From Akkermansia muciniphila (GTDB lineage Bacteria > Verrucomicrobiota > Verrucomicrobiia > Limisphaerales > UBA9464), in NCBI GenBank assembly GCA_945900455.1, contig CAMDJH010000007.1, positions 1 to 50,379 of the forward strand: a DNA stretch of 50,379 bases, read 5' to 3'. The notes under the pieces were generated by a model. That model was not told the DNA's origin, ran no database searches, and was given only the letters and a program-made list of their open reading frames with translations. This document shows positions 17,969 through 30,110 of this stretch, piece by piece (within the stretch, counting starts at the first letter, position 1; the number at the start of each line of letters is the position of its first letter). Made by a program: the position numbers and the translations under genes.

Positions 17969-18520
17969 TCAGCGGTGGATTTTGACATCCTTGAGCACCG
18001 CATTCACGGCTTCTTTAATCCGCTCCGCCCGAACTTCGGCGGATGGGTCGCGCAATATCGGCCGGGTCACGTAGGTCCGTTTGAGAAGCTTAAAAGACTT
18101 TGCATCAATAAAATCGACCAACAGAGTGCCCGCCTCGAAGGATTCCGGGTTCTTGCTGCGGCCGTAAGCCTCATGCGCCTTCTCCTGCAGTGTGTTGGCG
18201 TCGCGACCGTAGCCAAAATACTTGTTGATGGCCGTGGTGCTCACCCCGTTGCCGACGAGCACGAGATACGCCACAATCACATCGCCGCCGGTCGCCACTT
18301 TGTTGAGGCCTCTGCCCGCCAGGTTCTGGCTGATGGCATCCTGGATCACCACATGAACAGCTTCGCGGCCCTCGGCAAAAGACGGGGCCTTGGAGCCACC
18401 GTCAATGAAGCTGAAAGTCGCTGCGGAGATCGCGCCGCTGTCTACCTTGGTGGGGGTAGAACTGCAACCGGCCATTAGCAGCGCGGCCAGATTCAGGGTG
18501 ACGAAGAATGAGGATTTCAT
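17969..18520 (-). CDS. DUF4136-like outer-envelope lipoprotein
   Basis: A 183-residue lipoprotein: the signal peptide MKSSFFVTLNLAALLMAGC ends in a lipobox (LMAGC) with acylated cysteine at residue 19. The mature part has the DUF4136/DUF4410-like pattern of an AATFSFIDGG strand, paired helices around VVIQDAISQNLAGRGLNKV, GGDVIVAYLVLVGN, a GTLLVDFIDAKSFKLLKR strand pair, and a C-terminal RIKEAVNAVLKDVKIHR helix. Function is unknown; family members sit in the periplasm, anchored to a membrane. Possibly co-transcribed with the downstream hpnA-like gene. Confidence 0.75.
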   Translation of the reverse strand: MKSSFFVTLNLAALLMAGCSSTPTKVDSGAISAATFSFIDGGSKAPSFAEGREAVHVVIQDAISQNLAGRGLNKVATGGDVIVAYLVLVGNGVSTTAINKYFGYGRDANTLQEKAHEAYGRSKNPESFEAGTLLVDFIDAKSFKLLKRTYVTRPILRDPSAEVRAERIKEAVNAVLKDVKIHR

Positions 18521-18630
18521 GCAGTTGATGCTTCTGTTGGGATAATGTGTTCTGTTCGTGAATCGTTTCTCCCCGAGTGTTCACTTTAAGCCGGCTGGGA
18601 TTCAAGCTCCGGGTTTTTTTGCGTTGGAAT

Positions 18631-18656
18631 GGGAAAGTGACAGGTTCAATTGATTT
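18631..18656 (-). repeat. Degenerate relative of the 4735-4850 repeat
   Basis: GGGAAAGTGACAGGTTCAAT continues into TGATTT and resembles the ATAAAGGGACAGGTCAATTG core of the tandem repeats 14 kb away, with a few substitutions and insertions. It lies in the 206-base gap between the lipoprotein gene and the DUF1501 gene, where no gene or terminator was otherwise seen. Confidence 0.4.
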
Positions 18657-18726
18657 ATGACCTGCTCTGTCGCAGCCACCCGGGTCGTTCTGATCACTCC
18701 GGGTTGACCTTGCCCTTCCATTCGGA

Positions 18727-20190
18727 TCAAGCGAGGATGGGCCGGACAACATTTCCGTAAACATCGGTCAGGCGGAAATCACGCCCGCTATAGTTGTACG
18801 TGAGTTTTTCGTGATCAATACCCATCAGATGGAGGATGGTAGCATGAAGATCATGGACATGAACCTTATCATCCACGGAGTACCAGCCAAACTCATCGGT
18901 AGCGCCGTAAGTCATACCGCCCTTGATCCCACCTCCCGCCAGCCACATCGTAAATCCGAACGGATGATGACCCCGCCCGTCCACTCCTTCGAGGGTCGGG
19001 GTGCGCCCGAACTCCCCTCCCCAAATTACCAGGGTGTCCTTGAGCAAATCACGTGATTTCAAATCTCTGAGCAGCCCTGCAATCGGCCAGTCGGTGGCCG
19101 CGGTATTGTCGATCAACCCCTTGCGAACCCCGCCGTGATGATCCCAAAGCTGACAACCCGAGGCAGTCGATGATTTCGTGTGGAACACCTGCACCATGCG
19201 AACGCCCCGCTCGACCAGTCGGCGAGCCAGCAAACATTGCTTCCCGAAATGGTCTGTGACCGGGTTGCCAACGCCGTAAAGACGCTTCGTCGCGTCACTT
19301 TCCAGTTCGATATCAAACGCTTCGGGAGCTTCAGCCTGCATCCGGAAAGCCAATTCGAACGCCGCAATTCTGGCATTCAGCTGGCTCTCTTCCGGATGCT
19401 GTTCGCGATGCAGTTCGTTGAGTCGCTTCGCCAGGTCGAGCTGCTCCCGTTGCGTCGTCGGCGGGAACTTCGAGTTCTTCATGTTGCTAATCGGATTACT
19501 AACATCCGACACATAAGTTCCCTGGTAGGAAGCGGGGAGGAAGCTGGATCCCCAAAGCGGGGCGCCTTGCGCCGGTTGATTCGGGCTAATGGCGACAAAT
19601 CCGGGCAGATTTTGGTTTTCTGTGCCCAAGCCATAGAGCAGCCAAGCACCAAGACTCGGACGGCAAAAGGCTTGTTCGCCCGTACACATTTCGAGGCAGG
19701 CACCATTGTGATTGATGTTATCGGTCAGCATCGATCGAACAACACACAGATCATCCACACATTGGGCAACATTCGGAAACAACTCACTGACGTCGGTGCC
19801 AGATTGGCCATATTTCTTAAACTTGAAGGGGGATTGGAGCAGGTTTCCGGTCGGCGAATGCATCAATTTCGGCTTTTCAAAGGCGATTGGCTTGCCGTCA
19901 TACTGGGCCAACTTGGGCTTGGGGTCAAAGAGGTCCACATGGGACGGACCTCCCGGCATGAAGAGGAATATTACCCGCTTGGCCTTCGGGGCATGATGCG
20001 GGGACTTGGGCATCAGTGGGTTCATGAGGGTCTCCCCCGCCGAGCTCGTCCCGTGAGCGTCACTCGCCAACAGGTTGGCCAGAGCCAGCAAGCCAAAGCC
20101 GTTGGTTGAGTTCTTAAGCATCCGGCGACGACTGATCATCCCTGTGTTGAAAAGTTGTCCCGCGGATCTTGGAAACATTTTAGCGTTCAT
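18727..20190 (-). CDS. DUF1501 protein partnered with PSCyt1-DUF1549-DUF1553 protein
   Basis: A 487-residue DUF1501 protein with a Tat-like leader (MISRRRMLKNSTNGFGLLAL). Core motifs: VIFLFMPGGPSHVDLFDPK, VSELFPNVAQCVDDLCVVRS, LEMCTGEQAFCRPSLGAWL, VERGVRMVQVFH, IWGGEFGRTPTLEG followed by GRGHHP, and HVHDLHATILHLMGIDH near the C-terminus. It starts 23 bases after the stop of the 1171-residue PSCyt1 protein gene and is surely its operon partner. Products are exported; families with this pairing are very abundant in Planctomycetota and Verrucomicrobiota, with unproven links to polysaccharide degradation and surface metabolism. Confidence 0.92.
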   Translation of the reverse strand: MNAKMFPRSAGQLFNTGMISRRRMLKNSTNGFGLLALANLLASDAHGTSSAGETLMNPLMPKSPHHAPKAKRVIFLFMPGGPSHVDLFDPKPKLAQYDGKPIAFEKPKLMHSPTGNLLQSPFKFKKYGQSGTDVSELFPNVAQCVDDLCVVRSMLTDNINHNGACLEMCTGEQAFCRPSLGAWLLYGLGTENQNLPGFVAISPNQPAQGAPLWGSSFLPASYQGTYVSDVSNPISNMKNSKFPPTTQREQLDLAKRLNELHREQHPEESQLNARIAAFELAFRMQAEAPEAFDIELESDATKRLYGVGNPVTDHFGKQCLLARRLVERGVRMVQVFHTKSSTASGCQLWDHHGGVRKGLIDNTAATDWPIAGLLRDLKSRDLLKDTLVIWGGEFGRTPTLEGVDGRGHHPFGFTMWLAGGGIKGGMTYGATDEFGWYSVDDKVHVHDLHATILHLMGIDHEKLTYNYSGRDFRLTDVYGNVVRPILA

Positions 20191-20213
20191 GACTGTCCTA
20201 TTGAATCGGGTGC

Positions 20214-23729
<3,516 letters not shown>

Positions 23730-23870
23730 GGATGTTGTCGACTTCTACCCGCGAACCACCGGAAGCCATAAGCGGGTTCTCTGTGACTATCAATCGCTCG
23801 CCAGGGGCAGTCAACCGGCGAAAGCAACCCGACCTCGTACGCCATGGATCCCGAAGTTGTGGCGTTCTGA

Positions 23871-24014
23871 TTACCGATCCGCCGGGGCGGGACTCGGACC
23901 CGCGCCGCAAAGCGAGGCCAGCATCTGCTCCAGATACCCCCGGTTCGCTCTGGCGAATTCATTCACGGCTTCGGGGGTTGCACCCGCTCGGATGCCCTCG
24001 ACGTGAAGCCTCAA
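23871..24014 (-). CDS. Candidate small ORF (47 residues) overlapping the CBM9-like gene stop
   Basis: A TTG codon at 24014 overlaps the TGA of the upstream lipoprotein gene as TTGA, an arrangement that permits translational coupling. The predicted peptide contains HVEGIRAGATPEAVNEFARA followed by NRGYLEQMLASLCGAGPSPA, and GC3 counted over 35 codons is about 77 percent, which is gene-like. I do not recognise a family. It could instead be the tail of a decayed gene. The remainder of the gap up to 23730 holds nothing I can support. Confidence 0.3.
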   Translation of the reverse strand: MRLHVEGIRAGATPEAVNEFARANRGYLEQMLASLCGAGPSPAPADR

Positions 24015-24667
24015 CGAAGTCTGAGCTCGGCAAACGCCGAGGGCACGTGGAAGTCAGGCGTCCTAGGCTCAGGCTTCACCCAACTGATCCAGTTATCGTC
24101 CGCGGCACCCCGCGTTCGCTCTTCGTGACCGTAGAATTCTGCACGGAAAAGCCCCGCGAGCACGGTGTCGCCCCGGTGCACCGGCTTCCCAACCATCCCG
24201 TCGAGTGACGCGAGCGGAAGGTTTCCCTCGACCCGGTAGCCATTGGACGTACGGCGTGCCGACGTCTTGAGGCCGGGGCAATTCCACGTACCGTCGAATT
24301 TTCGATAGTGGCTCGCCGCGTAGTCATGCACGCGGCCGAGCGAGTCAATCTCGATGCAGAAGTAGTGCTCAAGGGCCGTGTCGCGAGCGAAGAATATTTC
24401 CACGCGGTCTTCACCATCCAAAGTGGATTCGCCCCGCCATTCCGGCGCGACGACAATGTCGTGGTCCTCGGCGTCGAAACTAAAGTGCCAACGGTCGCCG
24501 ACGATTGCAGCGCGAAATTCCGTCCGCGGCGCGGGGCTTGCCGACCACGGAAAGGAAAAATTCCGAATGACCACCGCATCGTTTCCAGGGCCGACGGGTT
24601 GGGTGGAGCACGCGGCGACGACGATTGCGAGGGCGGCGGCCGATGCGATGAATCGGAGAAACTTCAT
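24011..24667 (-). CDS. CBM9-like (carbohydrate-binding) lipoprotein
   Basis: A 218-residue lipoprotein: MKFLRFIASAAALAIVVAAC carries a lipobox (VAAC). The body has the family-9 carbohydrate-binding-like beta-sandwich pattern: RWHFSFDAEDHDIVV, DGEDRVEIFFA, YFCIEIDSLGRVHDYAA, a GYRVEGNLPLASLDG strand pair, DNWISWVKPEP and the closing DFHVPSAFAELRL. Similar modules bind glycan ends or serve as surface accessory proteins. Its ATG overlaps the stop of the upstream DUF4838 gene (ATGA), so the two are coupled. Expected location is the inner or outer membrane facing the periplasm or exterior. Confidence 0.8.
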   Translation of the reverse strand: MKFLRFIASAAALAIVVAACSTQPVGPGNDAVVIRNFSFPWSASPAPRTEFRAAIVGDRWHFSFDAEDHDIVVAPEWRGESTLDGEDRVEIFFARDTALEHYFCIEIDSLGRVHDYAASHYRKFDGTWNCPGLKTSARRTSNGYRVEGNLPLASLDGMVGKPVHRGDTVLAGLFRAEFYGHEERTRGAADDNWISWVKPEPRTPDFHVPSAFAELRLR

Positions 24668-25716
24668 GGCTGCTGGAAGGCGGCACCGTATTCGTCAATT
24701 GCAGACTGCGGGTCGCCGAAGCGTGTCACATAGTCGGCATCGATGTATGTGGCAAAGGTCGTGAAGTGTCGCACACCGAGCTTGCGATAGGCAGCGATAT
24801 CCGCACGGCAGACGGACCCATTGAATGGCAGTTTCACGGCGGGCCGCGTCCATTTCGAGAACATTGAAACGTCGAGCCAATATTCGAGCACCTGGGTGTG
24901 CTCCGCGCCGAAGACGGCGATATTCGCGGCAAGAATGTCGAGGTAACCCCCATTCGTCAGCGGGTCGGGCTGACCGGTGCTGTGCGTCTTTGCATCCCGG
25001 TCGGCGATGGAATGCGCGTAGTCGCGGGTGATGGGGGCGAACTCGAGGAAGACGCCCGGGTCGGGTTTTACGCGGTGTGGCGCGGCGAGCGTATGGCTGT
25101 AGGAAATATGCGCGAGGGCGGCCTTCGGATCGCGGCGACGGAGAGCGCGGAGAACGTGGTTCTCGACTAGAAGAGCCTGCTCGCTCGCGGAAAACTCACG
25201 GCACTTCGGACAGCGGCACCACTGCGCACCATCGTCAGGCCAGTAAAAGTAGCGATGCGTCGTGGGCGCGAGGAGTTTCGCCCACTCGACCGCCTTCTCG
25301 GCGATGATATCGAGAGCTGCGGCGGAGTGCGGGCAACAGTTGGCATCCGCATTTCGGCGTCCCTGTTCGTCCATGCGGAAGAGGGTGGGATCTTTGTGAT
25401 AAAGCTCGCGCGACAGCAGCTCGCCCATGGCATGAAGCTCGTATTCAACCGCGAGGCCTAGTTCGGCGGACCGCGCGAGAAAGCGCCGCCCGTCCGCACC
25501 GGCAATAAAATCCCGCAGCACATCCAACCGCCGCGCCGCGTGAAGGGCGATCGTCGTCATCCCCGCCCTGCGGGCACGGTCGGGCCAGTCGGTGAGCGAC
25601 AGATCAAATGGATATAGGACGACGCCGCGTGTGGGCGGAGCGGCACGATTCTCCGCCGCAAACCCGATCGCAGGCAGAGTGGCAAGGGTTGTTGATAGGA
25701 ACTCGCGTCGGTTCAT
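24664..25716 (-). CDS. DUF4838 family exported protein
   Basis: The start at 25716 gives MNRREFLSTTLATLPAIGFA, a Tat-type signal, for a 350-residue protein. It has the DUF4838 look of a (beta/alpha)-barrel glycosidase-like protein: RELYHKDPTLFRMDEQGRR, NCCPHSAAALDIIAEKAVEW, YFYWPDDGAQWCRCPKCREF (a WPDDG loop with a possible CxCxxC metal site), and LEFAPITRDYAHSI. Chemistry of the family is unsettled; members occur in polysaccharide-utilisation settings. Encoded between a GH32/43-like propeller (49 bases upstream) and a CBM9-like lipoprotein (overlapping ATGA), so the three probably process or sense one glycan. Confidence 0.78.
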   Translation of the reverse strand: MNRREFLSTTLATLPAIGFAAENRAAPPTRGVVLYPFDLSLTDWPDRARRAGMTTIALHAARRLDVLRDFIAGADGRRFLARSAELGLAVEYELHAMGELLSRELYHKDPTLFRMDEQGRRNADANCCPHSAAALDIIAEKAVEWAKLLAPTTHRYFYWPDDGAQWCRCPKCREFSASEQALLVENHVLRALRRRDPKAALAHISYSHTLAAPHRVKPDPGVFLEFAPITRDYAHSIADRDAKTHSTGQPDPLTNGGYLDILAANIAVFGAEHTQVLEYWLDVSMFSKWTRPAVKLPFNGSVCRADIAAYRKLGVRHFTTFATYIDADYVTRFGDPQSAIDEYGAAFQQP

Positions 25717-25765
25717 ACGATGGGGAGATGGATGAGCGTTAATCGTAGGGGGGACATGGACCACT

Positions 25766-27346
25766 TCAGTCAAACCAGTATGAGAATAAAGCCGCGCGCC
25801 GCGCGGTCAGCCGGAGGCGAACCTCCGAATTCGTGCCGGGCAGCGGAGTGGTCCAGGTCACCCTGCCCCGCAGATAATCCCCCGTCATCGATGAGGTTTC
25901 ACATCGAACGTGGCCGCTCGCATCGAGTAGTGCGGCTTGAACAAATCCGCGGGACGTATCCGCATTCAAATGCAACTCCCCAGCCGGAAGTTTGAAGAGT
26001 TGGGTCGTGACGCTGCCCGGCTTGTCGCCCGCGTCCAATGAGACGAATCCATCACGCCGCAGCACGGCGAGGCAGATGGCTCCTTGATCCCGTTCCACCC
26101 CGCGCTGCGGGGTCGGCCCGCCATACTTCTTGAGGCCCGTATAATAGAACCAGAGCTCGTCGCCCCGCACGACAGGAGAAGAGGGGCCGATAATCGTAGA
26201 AAGATCATACGCGCCCGAACCCATCGGCGAAAGATCGAGGAAGGGTCGGCGATCGCCAAGGCGCTTCCATTCGTGGAGATCGCGGCTGCACGTCAATTGG
26301 ACGTGATGAAAACCGGCCCAATCGCCGCTCTGCCGATAGGCCACTCGTTGCTCCGCCGAAACGTCCCAGTCCACGAACCCGGCCCAATCACCCGGTACCT
26401 GCCCCGTCTTGTGATAAACGGACGGTAGTCCTATATAAATTCCCTCGTAGCGAAACACGCCCATGTTGTAGATATCCACGTGGTAATCCGCGGGAATATT
26501 GAAGATCGGCGGATCGAGTCCGGGGCTGGTGTAATGCCGCGAAATGTTCCCCCGCCCCAGCATCTGATCCAGGTCGTCCGCGTGGAACATTAACGCCTGT
26601 GCAGTCCAGTGTTCGAAATCCGTGCTGGTCGAGAGAAAGACCGAGCGTCCATTCGGTCCATTGTGCTTGAGAGTCGCGATAAAAGTCCGCGTCTGCCGGT
26701 CGTAGCTCAAGTTGGATTCGTCGCTGCTGGCGAGAGCTGGCACGTTCAGTTTCCGCCAATGGATGCCGTCCGGACTGACGATCGGCTCCCGCATAAAGCA
26801 ATGGGAAAAGCCCTTGAAACGACGTGAGGGATCCACATCGTCCGGGTCGTAAACGACATTTTCCATGGCGTTCGCGGGCCATTCGAGTGCGGGATCCCAT
26901 GTGACGGTATTATTCTCGAGGGAACCGTTCACGACGCGCTGACGCAAGGACGGTTTGCGCCAATGCAGCCCGTCTTCGCTCTCGGCGTAGGTCGTCCCCG
27001 AATGAGTGGCGGACGTTATCATCCACAACTTATAGACGCCGGTGGCTGGATCCCAAGCGGGTGCGCTGCGGGTCTGGAGAGCCGTCTCTCCCCGCTCCCA
27101 GTTGGGACGAATGACCGCTCCTTTTTTCGCCGGCGAATGCAGGGTCCGGGTCAACTTATCGATGCGCTCGATGCCGAAATCGTCGAGGAACAATTGCCGC
27201 TGCCCGACTGGAATCTCCAACCTGGCGGGTGGGTTGGTGACGGTACTGGGTTGCGCCGAGACGCCCACCAGGCTAATCAACAAAATACCCACCGCCAAGA
27301 TGGCAAGATAACGGCTGGCGATTTCACCGGGCTGGTCGGGGTTCAT
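25766..27346 (-). CDS. Exported GH32/GH43-like beta-propeller protein
   Basis: The start at 27346 (MNPDQPGEIASRYLAILAVG) places a Sec-type signal peptide at the N-terminus of 526 residues; the frame extends to 27463 without good reason. Repeated blade motifs fit a five-bladed glycosidase-like propeller: QLFLDDFGIERIDKL, WDPATGVYKLWMI, YAESEDGLHWRKPSL, REPIVSPDGIHWRKLN, LSTSTDFEHWTAQ, TCSRDLHEWKRLGDR and DELWFYYTGLKKYGG. A beta-sandwich tail follows (LPAGELHLNADTSRG onwards). Similar sequences are often annotated as family 32/43 glycosyl hydrolases or left hypothetical. Catalytic acids cannot be assigned by eye. First gene of a three-gene minus-strand operon. Confidence 0.7.
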   Translation of the reverse strand: MNPDQPGEIASRYLAILAVGILLISLVGVSAQPSTVTNPPARLEIPVGQRQLFLDDFGIERIDKLTRTLHSPAKKGAVIRPNWERGETALQTRSAPAWDPATGVYKLWMITSATHSGTTYAESEDGLHWRKPSLRQRVVNGSLENNTVTWDPALEWPANAMENVVYDPDDVDPSRRFKGFSHCFMREPIVSPDGIHWRKLNVPALASSDESNLSYDRQTRTFIATLKHNGPNGRSVFLSTSTDFEHWTAQALMFHADDLDQMLGRGNISRHYTSPGLDPPIFNIPADYHVDIYNMGVFRYEGIYIGLPSVYHKTGQVPGDWAGFVDWDVSAEQRVAYRQSGDWAGFHHVQLTCSRDLHEWKRLGDRRPFLDLSPMGSGAYDLSTIIGPSSPVVRGDELWFYYTGLKKYGGPTPQRGVERDQGAICLAVLRRDGFVSLDAGDKPGSVTTQLFKLPAGELHLNADTSRGFVQAALLDASGHVRCETSSMTGDYLRGRVTWTTPLPGTNSEVRLRLTARRAALFSYWFD

Positions 27347-27492
27347 ACTGGCAATCCAATCACGGGCACACTCACGCAAATGGCGATTCTTACATCGCTC
27401 ACTCTGAGAAACAACCGCAGCGACGCCCTGAGCGACGGTAGCAAGGAATTGCTCATGGGGCATCGCGATAAAACGAACCGGTCGATGGATAC

Positions 27493-28251
27493 CTACCGAG
27501 CCAAGTCAACCCCCGACAATCCGTCGACGGTGGCATCGAAGCCCCCAGGTCCAAGTTGAGCGAACGGGAGAAACTGAGCGTGTCCGTCCACGAACAACAC
27601 CGACTGGCCCTTTGGCCCGTGTCCAAGAGCATCGGCGTTATTGGGCGCGCTGGAATAGCAGATCAAGATTCCCTTTTGGCTCGGAAACTGGACTTCCGGG
27701 ACCTTTCGGACCTTGAGAGCGCCAAAGGCGTTGTCCGAGTAGAACGGATAGCAATAATAGTAGGAACACGGAAACAGCAATTGATTGGTTGTGACGCCGT
27801 TGCCGAACTTGGCGCCATTGCGAACGATCCATTCAATGTTCCATCCCCTACCGCGTTCGGTGGGACAGCGGAAAAACGCGCGATTATTCGTGCTGATGTA
27901 GGGGTCGAGCAACTTCAAAAGGTCTACGAGCGGCATCTGGGGAAATCCGCGACCGGAATAAGGGAACTTCTCTCCATTATCGCCGGTGTACAGGATCATC
28001 GTAAGCCCCAACTGCTTTAAGTTCGAGAGGCAGTTGGCAAGTTGCGCCTTCTGTTTTGCCTTGGCCAGGGCGGGCAGCAACATTCCCGCGAGAATCGCGA
28101 TAATCGCAATCACCACGAGCAGTTCAATGAGAGTGAACCCGATCGTTTTGCCGGCCCGTAAGCACGGCCCTCCTTTCAAGGCATCCACCCACACTCGCTT
28201 TCGTAGGCGAGGAGCGAATGATCGTTGGATCCATGACGTGAACAGTTCCAT
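27493..28251 (-). CDS. Prepilin-type protein with N-terminal methylation site
   Basis: A second orphan pseudopilin-like protein. After a basic leader, the processing site and helix [19 protein letters not shown] are the same as in the protein encoded at 11089-11901, followed by [20 protein letters not shown] and [20 protein letters not shown], a standard start of this Verrucomicrobial/Planctomycete family. Near the C-terminus [14 protein letters not shown] is an H-x10-DG variant of the signature. The start may be ATG at 28251 or at 28278. It lies 146 bases upstream of the GH-like operon on the same strand and could be part of it, though the gap is long. Confidence 0.85.
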   Translation of the reverse strand: MELFTSWIQRSFAPRLRKRVWVDALKGGPCLRAGKTIGFTLIELLVVIAIIAILAGMLLPALAKAKQKAQLANCLSNLKQLGLTMILYTGDNGEKFPYSGRGFPQMPLVDLLKLLDPYISTNNRAFFRCPTERGRGWNIEWIVRNGAKFGNGVTTNQLLFPCSYYYCYPFYSDNAFGALKVRKVPEVQFPSQKGILICYSSAPNNADALGHGPKGQSVLFVDGHAQFLPFAQLGPGGFDATVDGLSGVDLAR

Positions 28252-28278
28252 GACGGCTTCCGTTGCTCTGCTTTTCAC

Positions 28279-28898
28279 GACGGGCTTGATAGGTCACGAT
28301 CCTCTGGGGGCGCACTGAATGCAATGCGGTAGTTCTGGCGCTCCCGGTGGGGGTGTAAGACAAAAATCTTCACGAGTTGCAGAATCCCCCCGTTACGGCT
28401 GCAAACGGGTCGACCGTGATAGGGCTCTCCTCGACTGAAACCACGAGACAGGATTCGCACCCGAAGCAAAGCAACGCCGGCTCGGGGGGGGACAAATACT
28501 TCCGCATGGATCGGACGCTCCGCTCCTAAGGGCCCTCCCGCCGCCGGATTTTCAGTTCCTGCTCTCTTCGCGGCTTCGCGGCTTCGCGCGAGAATTCTGG
28601 TCCGCAGTGAAAGACTCGAATCTGGCAATTTGGGGGCGGCGAGACGAGCGGTTGAACCGCCATCGCCGAGACGAGCGATCCAGAGGATGTCACCCGAGTC
28701 CGTCGAGCGCAGGCGAATCCAAGTCCTGGCAACCGCGTGGTGCAGGATCCAGTGACGGGTTAAATGTCTCGGTCGGGACATTGGATGTGTAGCAATGGCC
28801 AAACTCCAGCGGCCCGTTGGGCCTGAGGATTGGCGTCGGGACAAATCAAGAGTTGCAGCACAGAATGGTTCTCCAACGCCACTCCGGAAGTCGCAGTG
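28279..28898. other. Intergenic stretch with dispersed repeat, no supported gene
   Basis: About 620 bases between the unknown 209-residue gene and the prepilin gene. One long minus-strand frame (28275-28844) crosses it but has an arginine/serine-rich shuffled composition and reads straight through the dispersed repeat at 28561-28610, so I do not accept it as a gene. No terminator with a T-run was seen downstream of the toxin/immunity operon. Confidence 0.6.
28561..28610 (-). repeat. Dispersed intergenic repeat, copy 2
   Basis: The reverse complement matches 4582-4631 at 43 of 50 positions by eye, including CTGCGGACCAG, TCTCGCGCGAAG and two CGCGAAG units. It is in opposite orientation to copy 1 and lacks the preceding 7-bp palindrome. 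Confidence 0.65.
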
Positions 28899-29528
28899 CT
28901 AGGGAATGACGCAGGGCGTCATCAATTCTCCGTTCTGCCAGTAACCCACTCCTATCACGTCGCCGCCGTCGAAGCCAACGGCGAGCCCCACCGGCACTTT
29001 CATGTCCAGCACCCGTTCCATCCATACTTGCCGCGTCATGTTCATCACCGCGAGTCCGGCGAAGGCTAGGCAAACCGGATACTCGGCATCATTGCCCAAA
29101 CCACCCTCTTCATTCGCAATCGCATAGACCTCGGCCAACACATTTGATCGCAGATACCCTTTCGGTGGGAAATACCGTTCTCTTCCAAAGATCCACTGAC
29201 ACCCCTCGTCTGCCGGATCACACTCGGCCATTGCGCCGAGAAATAGGTCCATCGACATCGGATCGTCCCCGTAGGTCACGTTGCAAAGGCCGAACCACAG
29301 GCCGCGAATTGGAAACGGTGCCGGATCCTGAACCAGCGTCACGACCAGACAGGCCGCGATTCGGGCAACCTCTTTCTCCCAGGCGATCGCACGAAGCCGA
29401 TCCCAATCCTTATGCGGCAGGGTGCGGGACACTTGCTCGATCACCGCATCCATACCCGTCCGCATCGGTACACGCTCGCGGATCAATCGATTCAGCAGCG
29501 ATAGGAACTCATCGGCATCGAAATTCAT
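28899..29528 (-). CDS. Unknown cytosolic protein in toxin operon; candidate second immunity protein
   Basis: I do not recognise this 209-residue protein. It has no signal peptide or membrane helix. The sequence starts MNFDADEFLSLLNRLIRERV and has a helical N-terminal half with AWEKEVARIAACLVVTLVQD. Then come SMDLFLGAMAECDPADEGCQ, GRERYFPPKGYLRSNVLAEV, an acidic NEEGGLGNDAEYPVCLAFAG and a short beta-rich end (VPVGLAVGFDGGDVIGVGYW). It starts 15 bases after the Imm11-like gene in the toxin operon and is acidic, as many immunity proteins are, so an accessory immunity or leftover immunity gene from an earlier toxin tip is a reasonable inference. Its base composition is closer to the chromosome than that of the Imm11 gene. 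Confidence 0.7.
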   Translation of the reverse strand: MNFDADEFLSLLNRLIRERVPMRTGMDAVIEQVSRTLPHKDWDRLRAIAWEKEVARIAACLVVTLVQDPAPFPIRGLWFGLCNVTYGDDPMSMDLFLGAMAECDPADEGCQWIFGRERYFPPKGYLRSNVLAEVYAIANEEGGLGNDAEYPVCLAFAGLAVMNMTRQVWMERVLDMKVPVGLAVGFDGGDVIGVGYWQNGELMTPCVIP

Positions 29529-29543
29529 GGCAATTGATTTTGT

Positions 29544-30110
29544 TCAAAATGCTGGATCAAATCCGGCTCCCGTCAGCTTCGCTGCCACCATCGCGTCATG
29601 GAGCGGCTCGGAGACGAAGATCATGACGCCAAAGCCGAACAGTCGAAAGATGTGAACGCCTTCAGGAACTTTTGAAGGATCGATGATTGGGTTACTAACC
29701 CACCGATAGCAGCCGGTCTGATCCAGTCCAAACATCTTCTCTCCATCTGCAAATTTCTCGAAATGAGATTTACTCTCATCAAGCGCATTCAGTATCCGAA
29801 GAATGTTTACCACATAAAACCCACGAATAGCTTCTCCTACTATCCCGGGAACCACTTGAGTATGCCCGGCGCAGAACGAGTTAAATATTTTACACGCCTT
29901 GTTAGATAACACAGGAATCGCACCACCTGCATGTGAATAATCGGAATCCCTCCCACTGCGGACACATTTCACGTGAATCATGACACCCTCTTCCCATCTT
30001 TTTCCATTGAAAAGATTTGGATTGGCATTTTTTCGATTCCAGTAATTCGGGTAGTCTAAACTCCAACTCTCAGGGGAAGACACAAAGTCATGAAGTCGAT
30101 AGTATTTCAT
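29544..30110 (-). CDS. Imm11 (DUF1629)-like immunity protein
   Basis: A 188-residue soluble protein whose ATG overlaps the stop codon of the giant toxin gene (ATGA). The N-terminal MKYYRLHDFVSSPESWSLDY and the order of later elements fit the Imm11/DUF1629 family, which accompanies AHH-type nucleases in polymorphic toxin loci: GAIPVLSNKACKIFNSF, the FYVVNILRILNALDESKSHF segment, VHIFRLFGFGVMIFVSEPLH and the closing LTGAGF. It should bind and block the nuclease in the producing cell. The gene is noticeably AT-richer than the surroundings (counted 60-base lines give 33-57 percent GC). Family assignment is by pattern, not by a search. Confidence 0.72.
   Translation of the reverse strand: MKYYRLHDFVSSPESWSLDYPNYWNRKNANPNLFNGKRWEEGVMIHVKCVRSGRDSDYSHAGGAIPVLSNKACKIFNSFCAGHTQVVPGIVGEAIRGFYVVNILRILNALDESKSHFEKFADGEKMFGLDQTGCYRWVSNPIIDPSKVPEGVHIFRLFGFGVMIFVSEPLHDAMVAAKLTGAGFDPAF

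Noticed and set aside
19180-20109. 309-codon frame antisense to DUF1501
   Set aside because: The DUF1501 reading is clear on the other strand and this is a codon-bias shadow.
23870-24000. tRNA-like T-arm on the minus strand (GCGGG-TCCGAGT-CCCGC)
   Set aside because: The loop differs from TTCRANY, and no matching acceptor stem, D-arm or anticodon arm could be paired upstream.
28275-28844. Long minus-strand frame of 189 codons
   Set aside because: Composition is Arg/Ser/Pro-rich and it runs through the dispersed repeat; no family pattern.
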